Assembly: GCA_937957815.1 (NCBI GenBank)
Contig: CALFXN010000186.1
Span: 1-7,176, forward strand
Length of the DNA stretch: 7,176 nt
From: an uncultured Synergistales bacterium
GTDB lineage: Bacteria; Synergistota; Synergistia; Synergistales; Aminobacteriaceae
Direction: 5' to 3'
Below the pieces are notes generated by a model, which was given only the letters and a program-made list of their open reading frames with translations, was not told the DNA's origin and did no database searches. The translations under genes were made by a program, and so were the position numbers. Positions 1 through 6,305 of the stretch are shown here, piece after piece. Within the stretch, counting starts at the first letter, position 1; the number at the start of each line of letters is the position of its first letter.

Positions 1-314
1 TCGACAATACAGACGGGGGCGATCGTCGCCAGTCGCGAGAGGTCGTCGAACGTCGGCAGATAGCTGTCGACAACGAGGAGCGGCGTACGCCCCAAAATCT
101 CGGGAGAAACGGAACGGAGGGATGCAACGCGGCGAACGCTATCTCCCGGGATCGCTTCACGGGGAGTCGCTTCGTCGACAATCCACCGTACGGGGACGCC
201 GATTCCCTCAAGCTCAAGTGAAAGCGAACGGCATCGCGAAACGTGTCCGCCACCTACTCCGGGGCCGGAGTGCGTCAGAATGGCGACGGCATCTATGGAC
301 GGCGCCATTTTCAC
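1..314 (-). CDS. pseG: PseG/SpsG-like UDP-sugar hydrolase, N-terminal part (cut by left window end)
   Basis: This frame reads open from position 314 off the left edge, giving about 104 residues. PseG removes UDP from UDP-2,4-diacetamido-2,4,6-trideoxy-L-altrose to release the free hexose used by the nonulosonate synthase; it has a cytoplasmic GT-B-like fold. The visible support is the motif GVGGGHVSRCRSL near residues 19-31. Its His24 aligns with the catalytic histidine of the GxGH loop in characterised PseG. A strand ending in VVDSY (residues 81-85) corresponds to the family's later (I/V)D-x-Y segment. The GTG at 314 overlaps the pseH stop as GTGA, which suggests translational coupling. An in-frame ATG at 308 is an alternative, and neither has a clear Shine-Dalgarno site. 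The Arg and Asp usually found just before the glycine loop (R-x-D-A/S) are replaced here by Leu and His. The family call is good; the exact substrate is open because about two thirds of the protein is missing. Confidence 0.82.
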   Translation of the reverse strand, partial: MKMAPSIDAVAILTHSGPGVGGGHVSRCRSLSLELEGIGVPVRWIVDEATPREAIPGDSVRRVASLRSVSPEILGRTPLLVVDSYLPTFDDLSRLATIAPVCIV

Positions 315-874
315 GAGCCGGGAGGCGTCGTGCACTTCCCGGAACGCGATCGCATCATCCGCCAGTCCGGACGAAACAACGCAACCCATAAAAGGTCGAC
401 TTTCTCTCCATTGCCGCGAACGATATGTTTCTCGAACCGTCCTTCAAAATGAAATCCCGCCCGGAGGTACATGCCGATGGCAGGCATGTTATCCGTCGTC
501 ACTGAGGTAAACAACCGGCAAAGTCCTTCCTCTTCAAACCCCCACGAAAGCAGATCATCGAGCATTTCCCCGCCGAATCCGCGCCCTTCATACCCGGCTT
601 CACCGATGTAGATCCCCCAGTCGCTTCTCTCCGAAATTCTGTCGATATCCTTCAGGGTAATGATCCCTATCGGGACGCCGTCGCAAAAAGCCACGCGAAC
701 GATCTGCGATCTGTCCTTTTTCGACAGCCGACTGAGCCACGCCCTGTGTTCCTCGACAGAGATTTCGTTTTGCGAAAGCATAAACTGCCGGATGCGCGGC
801 GAATTTCGCCAGACACGGACTCGTTCCTGAACCTCTTCGCCGACTTCGAGGATATTGCAATAATGGAGAGTCAT
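311..874 (-). CDS. pseH: PseH-like nucleotide-sugar 4-N-acetyltransferase (GNAT)
   Basis: A GNAT-fold acetyltransferase of 187 residues. PseH transfers acetyl from acetyl-CoA to the 4-amino group of UDP-4-amino-4,6-dideoxy-N-acetyl-L-altrosamine, the third step of pseudaminic acid synthesis, in the cytoplasm. Sequence support: the PseH-type N-terminal segment with WRN (residues 22-24), RQFM (29-32) and EEH (41-43), resembling the WRN-x-P-x-I-x-QFM ... EEH pattern of known PseH proteins; the acetyl-CoA loop GYEGRGFGG (94-102), which matches Q/R-x-x-G-x-G/A; and the C-terminal GNAT motif with Asn129, Tyr136 and LRAGF (137-141). The start is ATG 874, with GAGGG at 882-886 seven bases upstream. 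The gene follows the synthase by 25 bases and overlaps the next gene by four (GTGA). The last 20 or so residues extend past the GNAT core and are rich in Arg and Ser. Bacillus SpsD or another sugar N-acyltransferase would be alternatives, but neighbouring pseG supports PseH. Confidence 0.86.
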   Translation of the reverse strand: MTLHYCNILEVGEEVQERVRVWRNSPRIRQFMLSQNEISVEEHRAWLSRLSKKDRSQIVRVAFCDGVPIGIITLKDIDRISERSDWGIYIGEAGYEGRGFGGEMLDDLLSWGFEEEGLCRLFTSVTTDNMPAIGMYLRAGFHFEGRFEKHIVRGNGEKVDLLWVALFRPDWRMMRSRSGKCTTPPGS

Positions 875-899
875 GAAATTGCCCTCGCCCCGAAGACCA

Positions 900-1919
900 T
901 TACACCATGTCCCACGTGATCCACTGATCCGCGTCGATGTGCAGGCGAGCCTTTCTTCCGAAAAGCACGGGGAGATGTTTCGGTCGCACGCCGTACCCCG
1001 GACGTTTCACGCACAGCATCTCTTCGCGGATCACGGTTCCCTCCGGAATATCGACGGCGGCATGGACGCTCCGTCGGGCCTTTTCGTAGAACTCCATCTC
1101 CTCCGGCGCGGGCCCGAACTTCCGACCGTCTCCCATCGCACTCTCGACATCCCTGATCTGCGCGACAAGTTCGCGAAGCTCGTCGGGTTCGATCGCAAAC
1201 GGATGATCCGGTCCCTCCATTTTTCGGTCCAGAGTGACGTGCTTTTCGATAATCCTAGCCCCCATCGCAACAGCCGCGACGCTTATGTGGATTCCGGGCG
1301 TGTGATCGGAAAGTCCGACTGGAACGCCGAAGGCCCTGCGAATCGTCTCCATCGACCGCAGGTTCATGACCGACGCCGGAGCGGGATAGAGCGACGCACA
1401 CTGAAGGAAGGCCACCTGTTCGTTTCCGGCCTTCCGGCAGGTCAAATAGGCGTCCTCGATCTCCTCGAGATTCGCCAGTCCCGTGGAGATGATCATCGGC
1501 TTCTTCTTCGACGCGCAGTACCCGAGCAACGGCAGGTCGACGATTTCGAAAGAGGCGATCTTGAACAGGCCGCTGACTTCGTCGAGTTCGTCGACGGCCC
1601 GGGCATCGAACGGAGTGGCAAAAAAGACGATACCCTTTCGTTCGCAATAGGATGAAAGCTCCGGCAGCCACTCCCGGGGCGTCTCGATCTCCTTGATCAG
1701 GGAAAAGAGAGCCTTGTCGTACCCCGAATGACGCGGGGTTTTCTTCGAATAGAGCGTCTCCGCGCTGTATATCTGGAACTTGACCGCGTCCGCACGGGCC
1801 TCGACCGCCGCGTCGACAAGCTCTTTCGCGAGCGGGAGGGAACGGTTATGGTTCGCTCCGATTTCGGCGATGATGAAACACTTCTCCCGACCGAAATAAA
1901 CGTCTTTTCCGCTTTCCAT
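900..1919 (-). CDS. pseI: Nonulosonic acid synthase (PseI/SpsE/NeuB family)
   Basis: This 339-residue enzyme condenses phosphoenolpyruvate with a six-carbon 2,4-diacetamido sugar (or ManNAc-like sugar) to form a nine-carbon ulosonic acid in the cytoplasm. The TIM-barrel NeuB domain spans roughly residues 13-255. It shows FIIAEIGANHN (15-25), ADAVKFQIYS (43-52), FKIASFEIVDLPLL (119-132), GLSDHTPG (202-209) and IIEKHVTLD (223-231). His205 and His227 match the metal-binding histidines of NeuB. A C-terminal antifreeze-like SAF domain (about 281-339) begins at ARRSVHAA. The length is normal for the family. The KIASFE segment resembles PseI and SpsE, while MEGPDHPFAIEP (234-245) is closer to NeuB, LegI and SpsE than to typical PseI. 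The substrate is therefore not settled; adjacent PseH and PseG favour a pseudaminic-type sugar. The frame is open 61 codons further up, but that extension lies inside the aldo/keto reductase gene and is not family-like. ATG 1919 has a near-perfect Shine-Dalgarno site. Confidence 0.92.
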   Translation of the reverse strand: MESGKDVYFGREKCFIIAEIGANHNRSLPLAKELVDAAVEARADAVKFQIYSAETLYSKKTPRHSGYDKALFSLIKEIETPREWLPELSSYCERKGIVFFATPFDARAVDELDEVSGLFKIASFEIVDLPLLGYCASKKKPMIISTGLANLEEIEDAYLTCRKAGNEQVAFLQCASLYPAPASVMNLRSMETIRRAFGVPVGLSDHTPGIHISVAAVAMGARIIEKHVTLDRKMEGPDHPFAIEPDELRELVAQIRDVESAMGDGRKFGPAPEEMEFYEKARRSVHAAVDIPEGTVIREEMLCVKRPGYGVRPKHLPVLFGRKARLHIDADQWITWDMV

Positions 1920-1925
1920 GCGACG

Positions 1926-1932
1926 CCTCCCC
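1926..1932 (-). promoter_or_regulatory. Ribosome binding site of the nonulosonate synthase
   Basis: On the minus strand the sequence GGGGAGG sits six bases before ATG 1919, inside the 16-base gap after the reductase stop codon. It decides the start of the synthase and argues against the upstream in-frame ATG at 2102. Confidence 0.85.
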
Positions 1933-1935
1933 GTG

Positions 1936-2856
1936 CTATCGTGCCGGCCAACTGCGGGGATCAACAAGCGATCCCGCGACAATGGACGCCAACATGGCGC
2001 ATCCGGCAAACGGCAGAATCTGATCCTGCGGCATATCCGCAGTCTTCTTCCAAATATTCGCGATTTCCCGAACCTGCCACGAAGTTTCAGCCCCTGTGAC
2101 AAGGACGTCGAGATCGCACGCTTCCCTCAGGACGCTCAGGGAGAACTCAAGGGCCGTCTTGTGCGTTCCATCTCGCAGCGCTGAGAGAGCTCGCGGCACA
2201 CCGTTAAGGATTCCGTCCATCTGCCCCGTGACATTCCAGACCGACACGTCGTCAGCGAGAAGAAGTCCCTGGAGAAAGACGCTTCTTCCCCATATTTCCG
2301 GAATCGCGTCTTTAGCAAACATATCGCGCAACAAATCCTTCCGCGAAAATCTCCAGTCGAGAGCATTGACGGGAGCCTGTATCACATCCGGCATGGGCGA
2401 AGAAGAAATCACTCTCGAAAATTCGTCGAGATCATAGAGGGACACTCCCAGCTTCCGAACAAGCCCGGAACGTTTGATTTCCGGAAGTCCTTCGAGAAAT
2501 TCCATACTCCAGGCATCCGATCTGTGGAGAAGGACTATCGGAATCTCGGAAAGCCCCAACCGCTCCGAGGAGATTTCAATAACGCGCAACACTTCGGAAA
2601 CCGACTCCGCACCGGAAAGCATGATCTTCGTGGAGACTACGGCGCGATGTTTCTCATCCGAAGGAAGAGACGCGAAAAAATCCCCCAATCGCAACTCGCT
2701 CTCGCCATACGCCTGCGCCGTATCGAATCGCGCGATTCCCAGCGACCATGCCGTTTCCAGGAGTTCACGCGACTCTTTCGCCGTTGGAGAACGACCGAGA
2801 CGGTTCGTCGCACCGTAGGGCATTCCAAGCTGAGCCGTACCAAGAGCGAGGTGCAT
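1936..2856 (-). CDS. Aldo/keto reductase in nonulosonate operon
   Basis: A 306-residue member of the NAD(P)H-dependent aldo/keto reductase superfamily, with the (beta/alpha)8 barrel. The start MHLALGTAQLGMPYG is typical of the subgroup found in polysaccharide clusters. All four catalytic residues are visible: Asp45 and Tyr50 in DTAQAYGES (45-53), Lys77 in VVSTK (73-77) and His111 in VLLHRS (108-113). A GLVRKLGVS segment (131-139) is also characteristic, so the enzyme looks active. It probably reduces or oxidises a carbonyl or hydroxyl on a sugar intermediate, but the substrate cannot be read from the sequence. The gene sits 18 bases after the aminotransferase and 16 before the synthase, and the pair suggests a shared modification such as oxidation followed by amination, or reduction of a keto intermediate. 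The start ATG 2856 has only a modest AGG-containing ribosome site about seven bases upstream. Standard pseudaminic acid synthesis has no known need for this enzyme. Confidence 0.9.
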   Translation of the reverse strand: MHLALGTAQLGMPYGATNRLGRSPTAKESRELLETAWSLGIARFDTAQAYGESELRLGDFFASLPSDEKHRAVVSTKIMLSGAESVSEVLRVIEISSERLGLSEIPIVLLHRSDAWSMEFLEGLPEIKRSGLVRKLGVSLYDLDEFSRVISSSPMPDVIQAPVNALDWRFSRKDLLRDMFAKDAIPEIWGRSVFLQGLLLADDVSVWNVTGQMDGILNGVPRALSALRDGTHKTALEFSLSVLREACDLDVLVTGAETSWQVREIANIWKKTADMPQDQILPFAGCAMLASIVAGSLVDPRSWPAR

Positions 2857-2874
2857 CCCTGAGCCTGATTTCCG

Positions 2875-4215
2875 CTAGTCGTTGCGTGGTCGAAAAACCG
2901 GTTTCATCGGATTCCCCACGAGATAATTCCCGGTCCCTTCGTCCAACGCCTTTGCGTATATATCAAGAGCTTCGCCGGCAGCTTTGAATACCAGGTTCAT
3001 GTCATCTTCCGACATGGACCACGACGGAGCGACCTGCGGAATGAGCACCCCACGGAATGACATTTCCTGCATGAACAACGTCCGCAAGGCGGCATCGTTC
3101 TCGCCGCTCCTGTTTCTGGTGACGAACAAAGGGCGGCATCCCCTCCCCGTGACAAAGAAGCAGTCGGCTATTCCCTTCGCGTTTGCCAGTTCGTTCATAC
3201 GCGATCTGAATAGATTCCCAATCCTGTAAAGATGATCCTGCACGGGATTTTTTTCCATGAATTCAATGGTTGCAAGGGCGGCCGCTATCTCATGCACCTC
3301 GCCGCCATGAGTCGTTGACAACAGAAAAACTTTCGGACCCTTTTTCCGCGTTCCACCGAGCTCCATGATGTCGCGTCGTCCGACCAGCGCCGAAACCGAA
3401 TAGCCATTCGCAATAGATTTCCCGAAGCAGCTCAGATCGGGTGTAACGCCAAACACATGTTGCGCCCCTCTGAGATGCCATCGGAAGCCGGAAATCACCT
3501 CATCGAAGATAAGGAGGGCGCCATTCTTTCTGCAGAGAGTCCGGACTCCTTCAAGATATCCCGGAGCCGGCTCGTCGAATTCCATCGGCTGAAGCATCAC
3601 GCAGGCGATCTCTCCGGGATTCTCCGAAAACATCCTTTCGACGGATGCGAGATCGTTATATCGGAACTTGACGGTCAACGACTTGACCGCTTTCGGAATC
3701 CCCGTGTCGCAGGGTGTTGTGCCTATGAACCAATCGTTCGTGCTGAAGAATGGCTGATCCGCACACACGGCGATTTTATCGCGCCCCGTAAACGCGCGGG
3801 CCAGCTTGACGGCGCCCGTCGTCGCATCCGAGCCATGCTTTCCCAGTTTGACCATTTCGGCGCTTGGAATAAGGGAAATCAGCTTTTCGGCAAGTTCCAT
3901 CTCGATGACGTGCGGAAGTGAAAAACCGGCCCCAAGTTCCAGCGCCTCCCGGATCTTCGCGAGGACGGGCCCGAATGCGAACCCCAGCACCCCGGACGTA
4001 AGCGCCATCCCCATATCGATGTACTCGTGTCCATCGACATCGGTAATCCGGCATCCACTTCCCCGAACGACGTAATGCGGCCCCATCCTAGGGAAGCAAT
4101 CGTCACCCTTGCTATACGTATGCGCACCGGCCGGAATCAGAGTATGAGCTCTCTCGAGACATTCCATGTTTTTCGAAAATGATTGCGAAAGCGACTCCAA
4201 TGAAAGGCAATGCAT
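2875..4215 (-). CDS. Class III PLP aminotransferase (glutamate-1-semialdehyde aminomutase-like) in sugar cluster
   Basis: A fold-type I, class III pyridoxal phosphate enzyme of 446 residues from ATG 4215. It shows the substrate-domain segment DVDGHEYIDMGMAL (59-72), KHGSDATTGAVKLARAFTGR (126-145; PLP phosphate and aromatic region), LLIFDEVISGFRW (234-246) with Asp238 contacting the PLP ring nitrogen, and CFGKSIANGYSVSALVGRRD (263-282) with Lys266 as the Schiff-base lysine. Family members move an amino group onto a carbonyl. Here the substrate is probably a sugar or nonulosonate rather than glutamate semialdehyde, judging by the neighbours. The usual YHG segment of glutamate-1-semialdehyde aminomutases is replaced by QPFFSTNDWFIG (154-165), which suggests a separate subfamily. 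ATG 4245 would add ten residues (SVSGGSGGK and a Met) but has no ribosome site and abuts the previous stop codon, whereas ATG 4215 follows GGAGGG and GGGGG. Haem synthesis is unlikely: no other haem gene is present. Confidence 0.88.
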   Translation of the reverse strand: MHCLSLESLSQSFSKNMECLERAHTLIPAGAHTYSKGDDCFPRMGPHYVVRGSGCRITDVDGHEYIDMGMALTSGVLGFAFGPVLAKIREALELGAGFSLPHVIEMELAEKLISLIPSAEMVKLGKHGSDATTGAVKLARAFTGRDKIAVCADQPFFSTNDWFIGTTPCDTGIPKAVKSLTVKFRYNDLASVERMFSENPGEIACVMLQPMEFDEPAPGYLEGVRTLCRKNGALLIFDEVISGFRWHLRGAQHVFGVTPDLSCFGKSIANGYSVSALVGRRDIMELGGTRKKGPKVFLLSTTHGGEVHEIAAALATIEFMEKNPVQDHLYRIGNLFRSRMNELANAKGIADCFFVTGRGCRPLFVTRNRSGENDAALRTLFMQEMSFRGVLIPQVAPSWSMSEDDMNLVFKAAGEALDIYAKALDEGTGNYLVGNPMKPVFRPRND

Positions 4216-4219
4216 TTTT

Positions 4220-4233
4220 CCCCCGCTCCCTCC
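4220..4233 (-). promoter_or_regulatory. Purine-rich ribosome binding region of the aminotransferase
   Basis: On the minus strand GGAGGG (4228-4233) and GGGGG (4220-4224) precede ATG 4215 by 12 and 4 bases. The longer reading frame from ATG 4245 would have to encode this stretch as a Gly/Ser-rich tail, which supports the shorter start. Confidence 0.6.
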
Positions 4234-4245
4234 AGAAACAGACAT

Positions 4246-5013
4246 CTACGGAACCAACCGGCCATCCTTCTCCAGAGACCGGAGATACCCTTCATTGCGA
4301 CGATGCGATGCGTTGATCTCCTGAATCTCCGGATGAACTTCCAAAAGGCGAAGAACGTGATTCATTGAAAAAAAACTTTCTTGTGGTAACAACGAGGAAT
4401 ACACTCTCTCCACAAACTGCAGATCATCGGGCTCATCCACTGTCCAGCGAAGTTGCGACAAATCACGTCCGGACGCGACGTTGAAAGTCGAAAATCGTTC
4501 GGGGTGATTTCGTATAAACGATGTCACATGTTCCCGCTCCGAAGGAAGCGTCGCCTCTTTCCATGCGGTCTCCAGGCTTTCGAACCGCAGAACTTCCACA
4601 TCGAGCCCATCGGGAAATGTCGGAGGATTGACGTTCGATGTGTAATCGAATCTTCCATCCAGATGCACGCCTATTACAGTGTCGATGACATCAGGATCCG
4701 CGAGGGGACAGTCTCCGGTGAGTCGAACGATATGTTGCGGTCTCACTGCCTTCGCGACACAATAGAACCTGTCGAGGACATCTTCAAGCGATCCCCTGAA
4801 GCACCTGATTCCGATCCGGCGGCAGAGCGATTCGACCGCATCGTCGGTCACATCTGTCGACGTCGCCACGACGACCTCAGTAATTTTCCCCGCCCTGAGA
4901 ACCCGCTCGATCTGGCGGTGCAACATCGGTCTGCCAAGTAACGGAACAAGGATTTTCCCGGGAAACCGGGATGACGACATCCTTGCCTGCAAAACCGCCA
5001 GAACCGGGAGCAC
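4246..5013 (-). CDS. spsF: SpsF-type CMP-sugar cytidylyltransferase
   Basis: A 255-residue nucleotidyltransferase of the SpsF family, which is expected to activate a nonulosonic acid with CTP to give the CMP sugar donor for a glycosyltransferase. Motifs: the N-terminal nucleotide-binding signature LQARMSSSRFPGK (8-20), the metal and nucleotide region VRLTGDCPLADPD (96-108), FPDGLDVEVL (133-142), SEREHVT (158-164) and LRWTVDEPDD (188-197). The length is normal for SpsF and longer than typical PseF or NeuA, so this is a non-orthologous stand-in for PseF. The start is a GTG at 5013, with GGGAGGA seven bases upstream; it begins three bases after the stop codon of the acyltransferase. The stop TAG directly abuts the alternative ATG of the aminotransferase. 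The specificity for pseudaminic, legionaminic or another sugar is inferred from context only. Confidence 0.9.
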   Translation of the reverse strand: MLPVLAVLQARMSSSRFPGKILVPLLGRPMLHRQIERVLRAGKITEVVVATSTDVTDDAVESLCRRIGIRCFRGSLEDVLDRFYCVAKAVRPQHIVRLTGDCPLADPDVIDTVIGVHLDGRFDYTSNVNPPTFPDGLDVEVLRFESLETAWKEATLPSEREHVTSFIRNHPERFSTFNVASGRDLSQLRWTVDEPDDLQFVERVYSSLLPQESFFSMNHVLRLLEVHPEIQEINASHRRNEGYLRSLEKDGRLVP

Positions 5014-5016
5014 GGT

Positions 5017-5526
5017 TCATTCCTCCCGGATCCGCTCGACGAGAATTTCGTCGACGTAGACACCCTCGCAGAACCTGTGCTTCTGCAAACGGCCGCATTC
5101 CCTGAAGCCCGCCTTCAGAAACGCTCTGTACGAACCGGTATTGCACGCGTATATTCCCGCGATGACCTTGTTGAGATTGAGATCTTCGAACGCATACCTG
5201 GATGCGAGGTCTATGGCGACGCTTCCGATTCCCTTCCCCCAGACCTCTTTGGCGCCTATCAGAAGGCCAATGTCTGCATACCGGTGGATAGGTTCGACAT
5301 TGCCTATCTTGATATTCCCGATATGTCTGTTCTCTTCGGAAAGAAAAATACCCAAAAGAATATTGTCAGCGCTCTCGTTCACCGTTTTCACGTACGAACG
5401 CAACTCGTCGAGCGAATACGTCCTCCAGCGGCATTCAAGGTACCGGTTGACTTCCGGGTCTCTGAGCCATCGGACATAATTCTCCGACACATCGTCCGGA
5501 GCAAGAATCCGAAGAAACACGTCCAT
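5017..5526 (-). CDS. RimJ/RimL-type GNAT acyltransferase
   Basis: A 169-residue GNAT protein. It opens with FLRILAPDD (4-12), then YVRWLRDPEVNRYLE (17-31), a pattern common in RimJ/RimL-like acetyltransferases of surface-sugar clusters. The acyl-CoA loop is EVWGKGIGS (94-102), and Asn129, Tyr133 and FLKAGF (136-141) form the C-terminal GNAT motif. It probably acylates an amino group on the operon's sugar. It is clearly different from the PseH-like enzyme further down the operon, so the final sugar may carry two separately added N-acyl groups. The start is ATG 5526. A GTG at 5550 that overlaps the hisF stop codon would add eight residues, but ATG 5526 has a strong ribosome site and matches where the domain begins. 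The acyl donor and acceptor are unknown. Modification of a ribosomal protein or a metabolite is possible but less likely here. Confidence 0.87.
   Translation of the reverse strand: MDVFLRILAPDDVSENYVRWLRDPEVNRYLECRWRTYSLDELRSYVKTVNESADNILLGIFLSEENRHIGNIKIGNVEPIHRYADIGLLIGAKEVWGKGIGSVAIDLASRYAFEDLNLNKVIAGIYACNTGSYRAFLKAGFRECGRLQKHRFCEGVYVDEILVERIREE
5021..5027 (-). promoter_or_regulatory. Ribosome binding site for the GTG start of the cytidylyltransferase
   Basis: GGGAGGA on the minus strand lies seven bases before GTG 5013, within the last codons of the upstream acyltransferase. It supports the non-ATG start, which also places the nucleotide-binding signature at the usual distance from the N terminus. 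Confidence 0.8.
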
Positions 5527-5531
5527 GCCGT

Positions 5532-5540
5532 CCACCTCTC
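5532..5540 (-). promoter_or_regulatory. Ribosome binding site of the RimJ/RimL-type acyltransferase
   Basis: GAGAGGTGG on the minus strand ends five bases before ATG 5526. It favours that start over the GTG at 5550, which has no comparable upstream signal although it overlaps the hisF stop as GTGA. Confidence 0.7.
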
Positions 5541-5546
5541 GAGGCG

Positions 5547-6305
5547 TCACGCATCCCTGACCGGAACCATGCGTCCGGTCAGGTATGCCTTGATCTTCAC
5601 GATATCATAATCCCTCAGGCAGAGCATCTTGCCAATGCAGCATCCGTCGCAGTTCGTTTCCCTGAAAAGGCTGACGATATGATCGTATGTTCCGGCCCCT
5701 CCCGAAGCTATTATCGGAATCGGCACCCTGGAAGCGTACGATTGATAGAGTTCGACATCAAACCCGCTCATCGATCCTTCACGATCGACGGAAGTCACAA
5801 GCAACTCTCCCGCACCTGCTGCAACAAGAGAAACGATGACATCGGACAGCGGATTGGCGACTTCCTTCGTGCCGCTCTCCACGACAACGAAAAAACCGTC
5901 AGGCTTACGAACGACGTCGACGGAGACAAGGACGGATTGGGAACCGAACTCGCGAGACAACTCTCTCACAAGCTCCGGACGGCGTATCGCCTCAGTGTTG
6001 ACGACGATTTTATCCGCTCCTGCGCGAAAACACTTTCGGGCGTCATGAACGGATCGGATCCCTCCTCCCGCCGCAATGGGAAGTCGACATGCCTGAATGA
6101 TTCTGGTTATTATCTCCGTTTCGATACAACTTCCGCGTCGCGTGGCGTCAATATCGACCAGGACGATCTCTTCCGCTCCCTGGGCATCGCAGATCATCGC
6201 CTGAGAGACCGGATCTCCCACATCGACAAAATCGGAAAAGCGCGTCCCCTTTACAAGTCGTTTCCCTCTGAGAAGAAGCTGCGGGATCAGGCGTTTTATC
6301 TGCAT
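5547..6305 (-). CDS. hisF: HisF-like partner of sugar amidotransferase glutaminase (HisF2 paralogue)
   Basis: A 252-residue (beta/alpha)8 barrel homologous to the cyclase subunit of imidazole glycerol phosphate synthase. Visible landmarks are DIDATRRGS (51-59), IAAGGGIRS (78-86), the phosphate-binding VVNTEA (101-106), SVDV (128-131), TSVDREG (171-177) and IIASGGAG (198-205). In Thermotoga HisF numbering, catalytic Asp130 is kept, but catalytic Asp11 is replaced by Leu (PQLLLRG where true HisF has CLDV). The ammonia-gate residues Arg5, Glu46, Lys99 and Glu167 are all present. This fits a paralogue that receives and channels ammonia from HisH to an N-acetyl sugar amidotransferase rather than making histidine. 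It overlaps hisH by ten bases. The start ATG 6305 has GGAGGG six bases upstream (6312-6317). No other histidine gene is nearby, and the context with a WbpG-type gene is typical of amidine-sugar loci. Confidence 0.93.
   Translation of the reverse strand: MQIKRLIPQLLLRGKRLVKGTRFSDFVDVGDPVSQAMICDAQGAEEIVLVDIDATRRGSCIETEIITRIIQACRLPIAAGGGIRSVHDARKCFRAGADKIVVNTEAIRRPELVRELSREFGSQSVLVSVDVVRKPDGFFVVVESGTKEVANPLSDVIVSLVAAGAGELLVTSVDREGSMSGFDVELYQSYASRVPIPIIASGGAGTYDHIVSLFRETNCDGCCIGKMLCLRDYDIVKIKAYLTGRMVPVRDA

Noticed and set aside
873..1655. Plus-strand frame of 260 codons
   Set aside because: It lies wholly opposite the synthase gene, has no family-like motif, and exists because the minus-strand gene rarely uses codons whose complements are stops.
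1920..2102. N-terminal extension of the synthase frame to ATG 2102
   Set aside because: The added 61 residues are Arg-rich, overlap the reductase gene, have no homology pattern, and a strong ribosome site marks ATG 1919 instead.
2875..4215. Haem-pathway hemL
   Set aside because: The YHG segment is missing and all neighbours are nucleotide-sugar enzymes.
5077..5610. Plus-strand frame of 177 codons
   Set aside because: It is antisense to the GNAT gene and the end of hisF, and its translation resembles no known protein.
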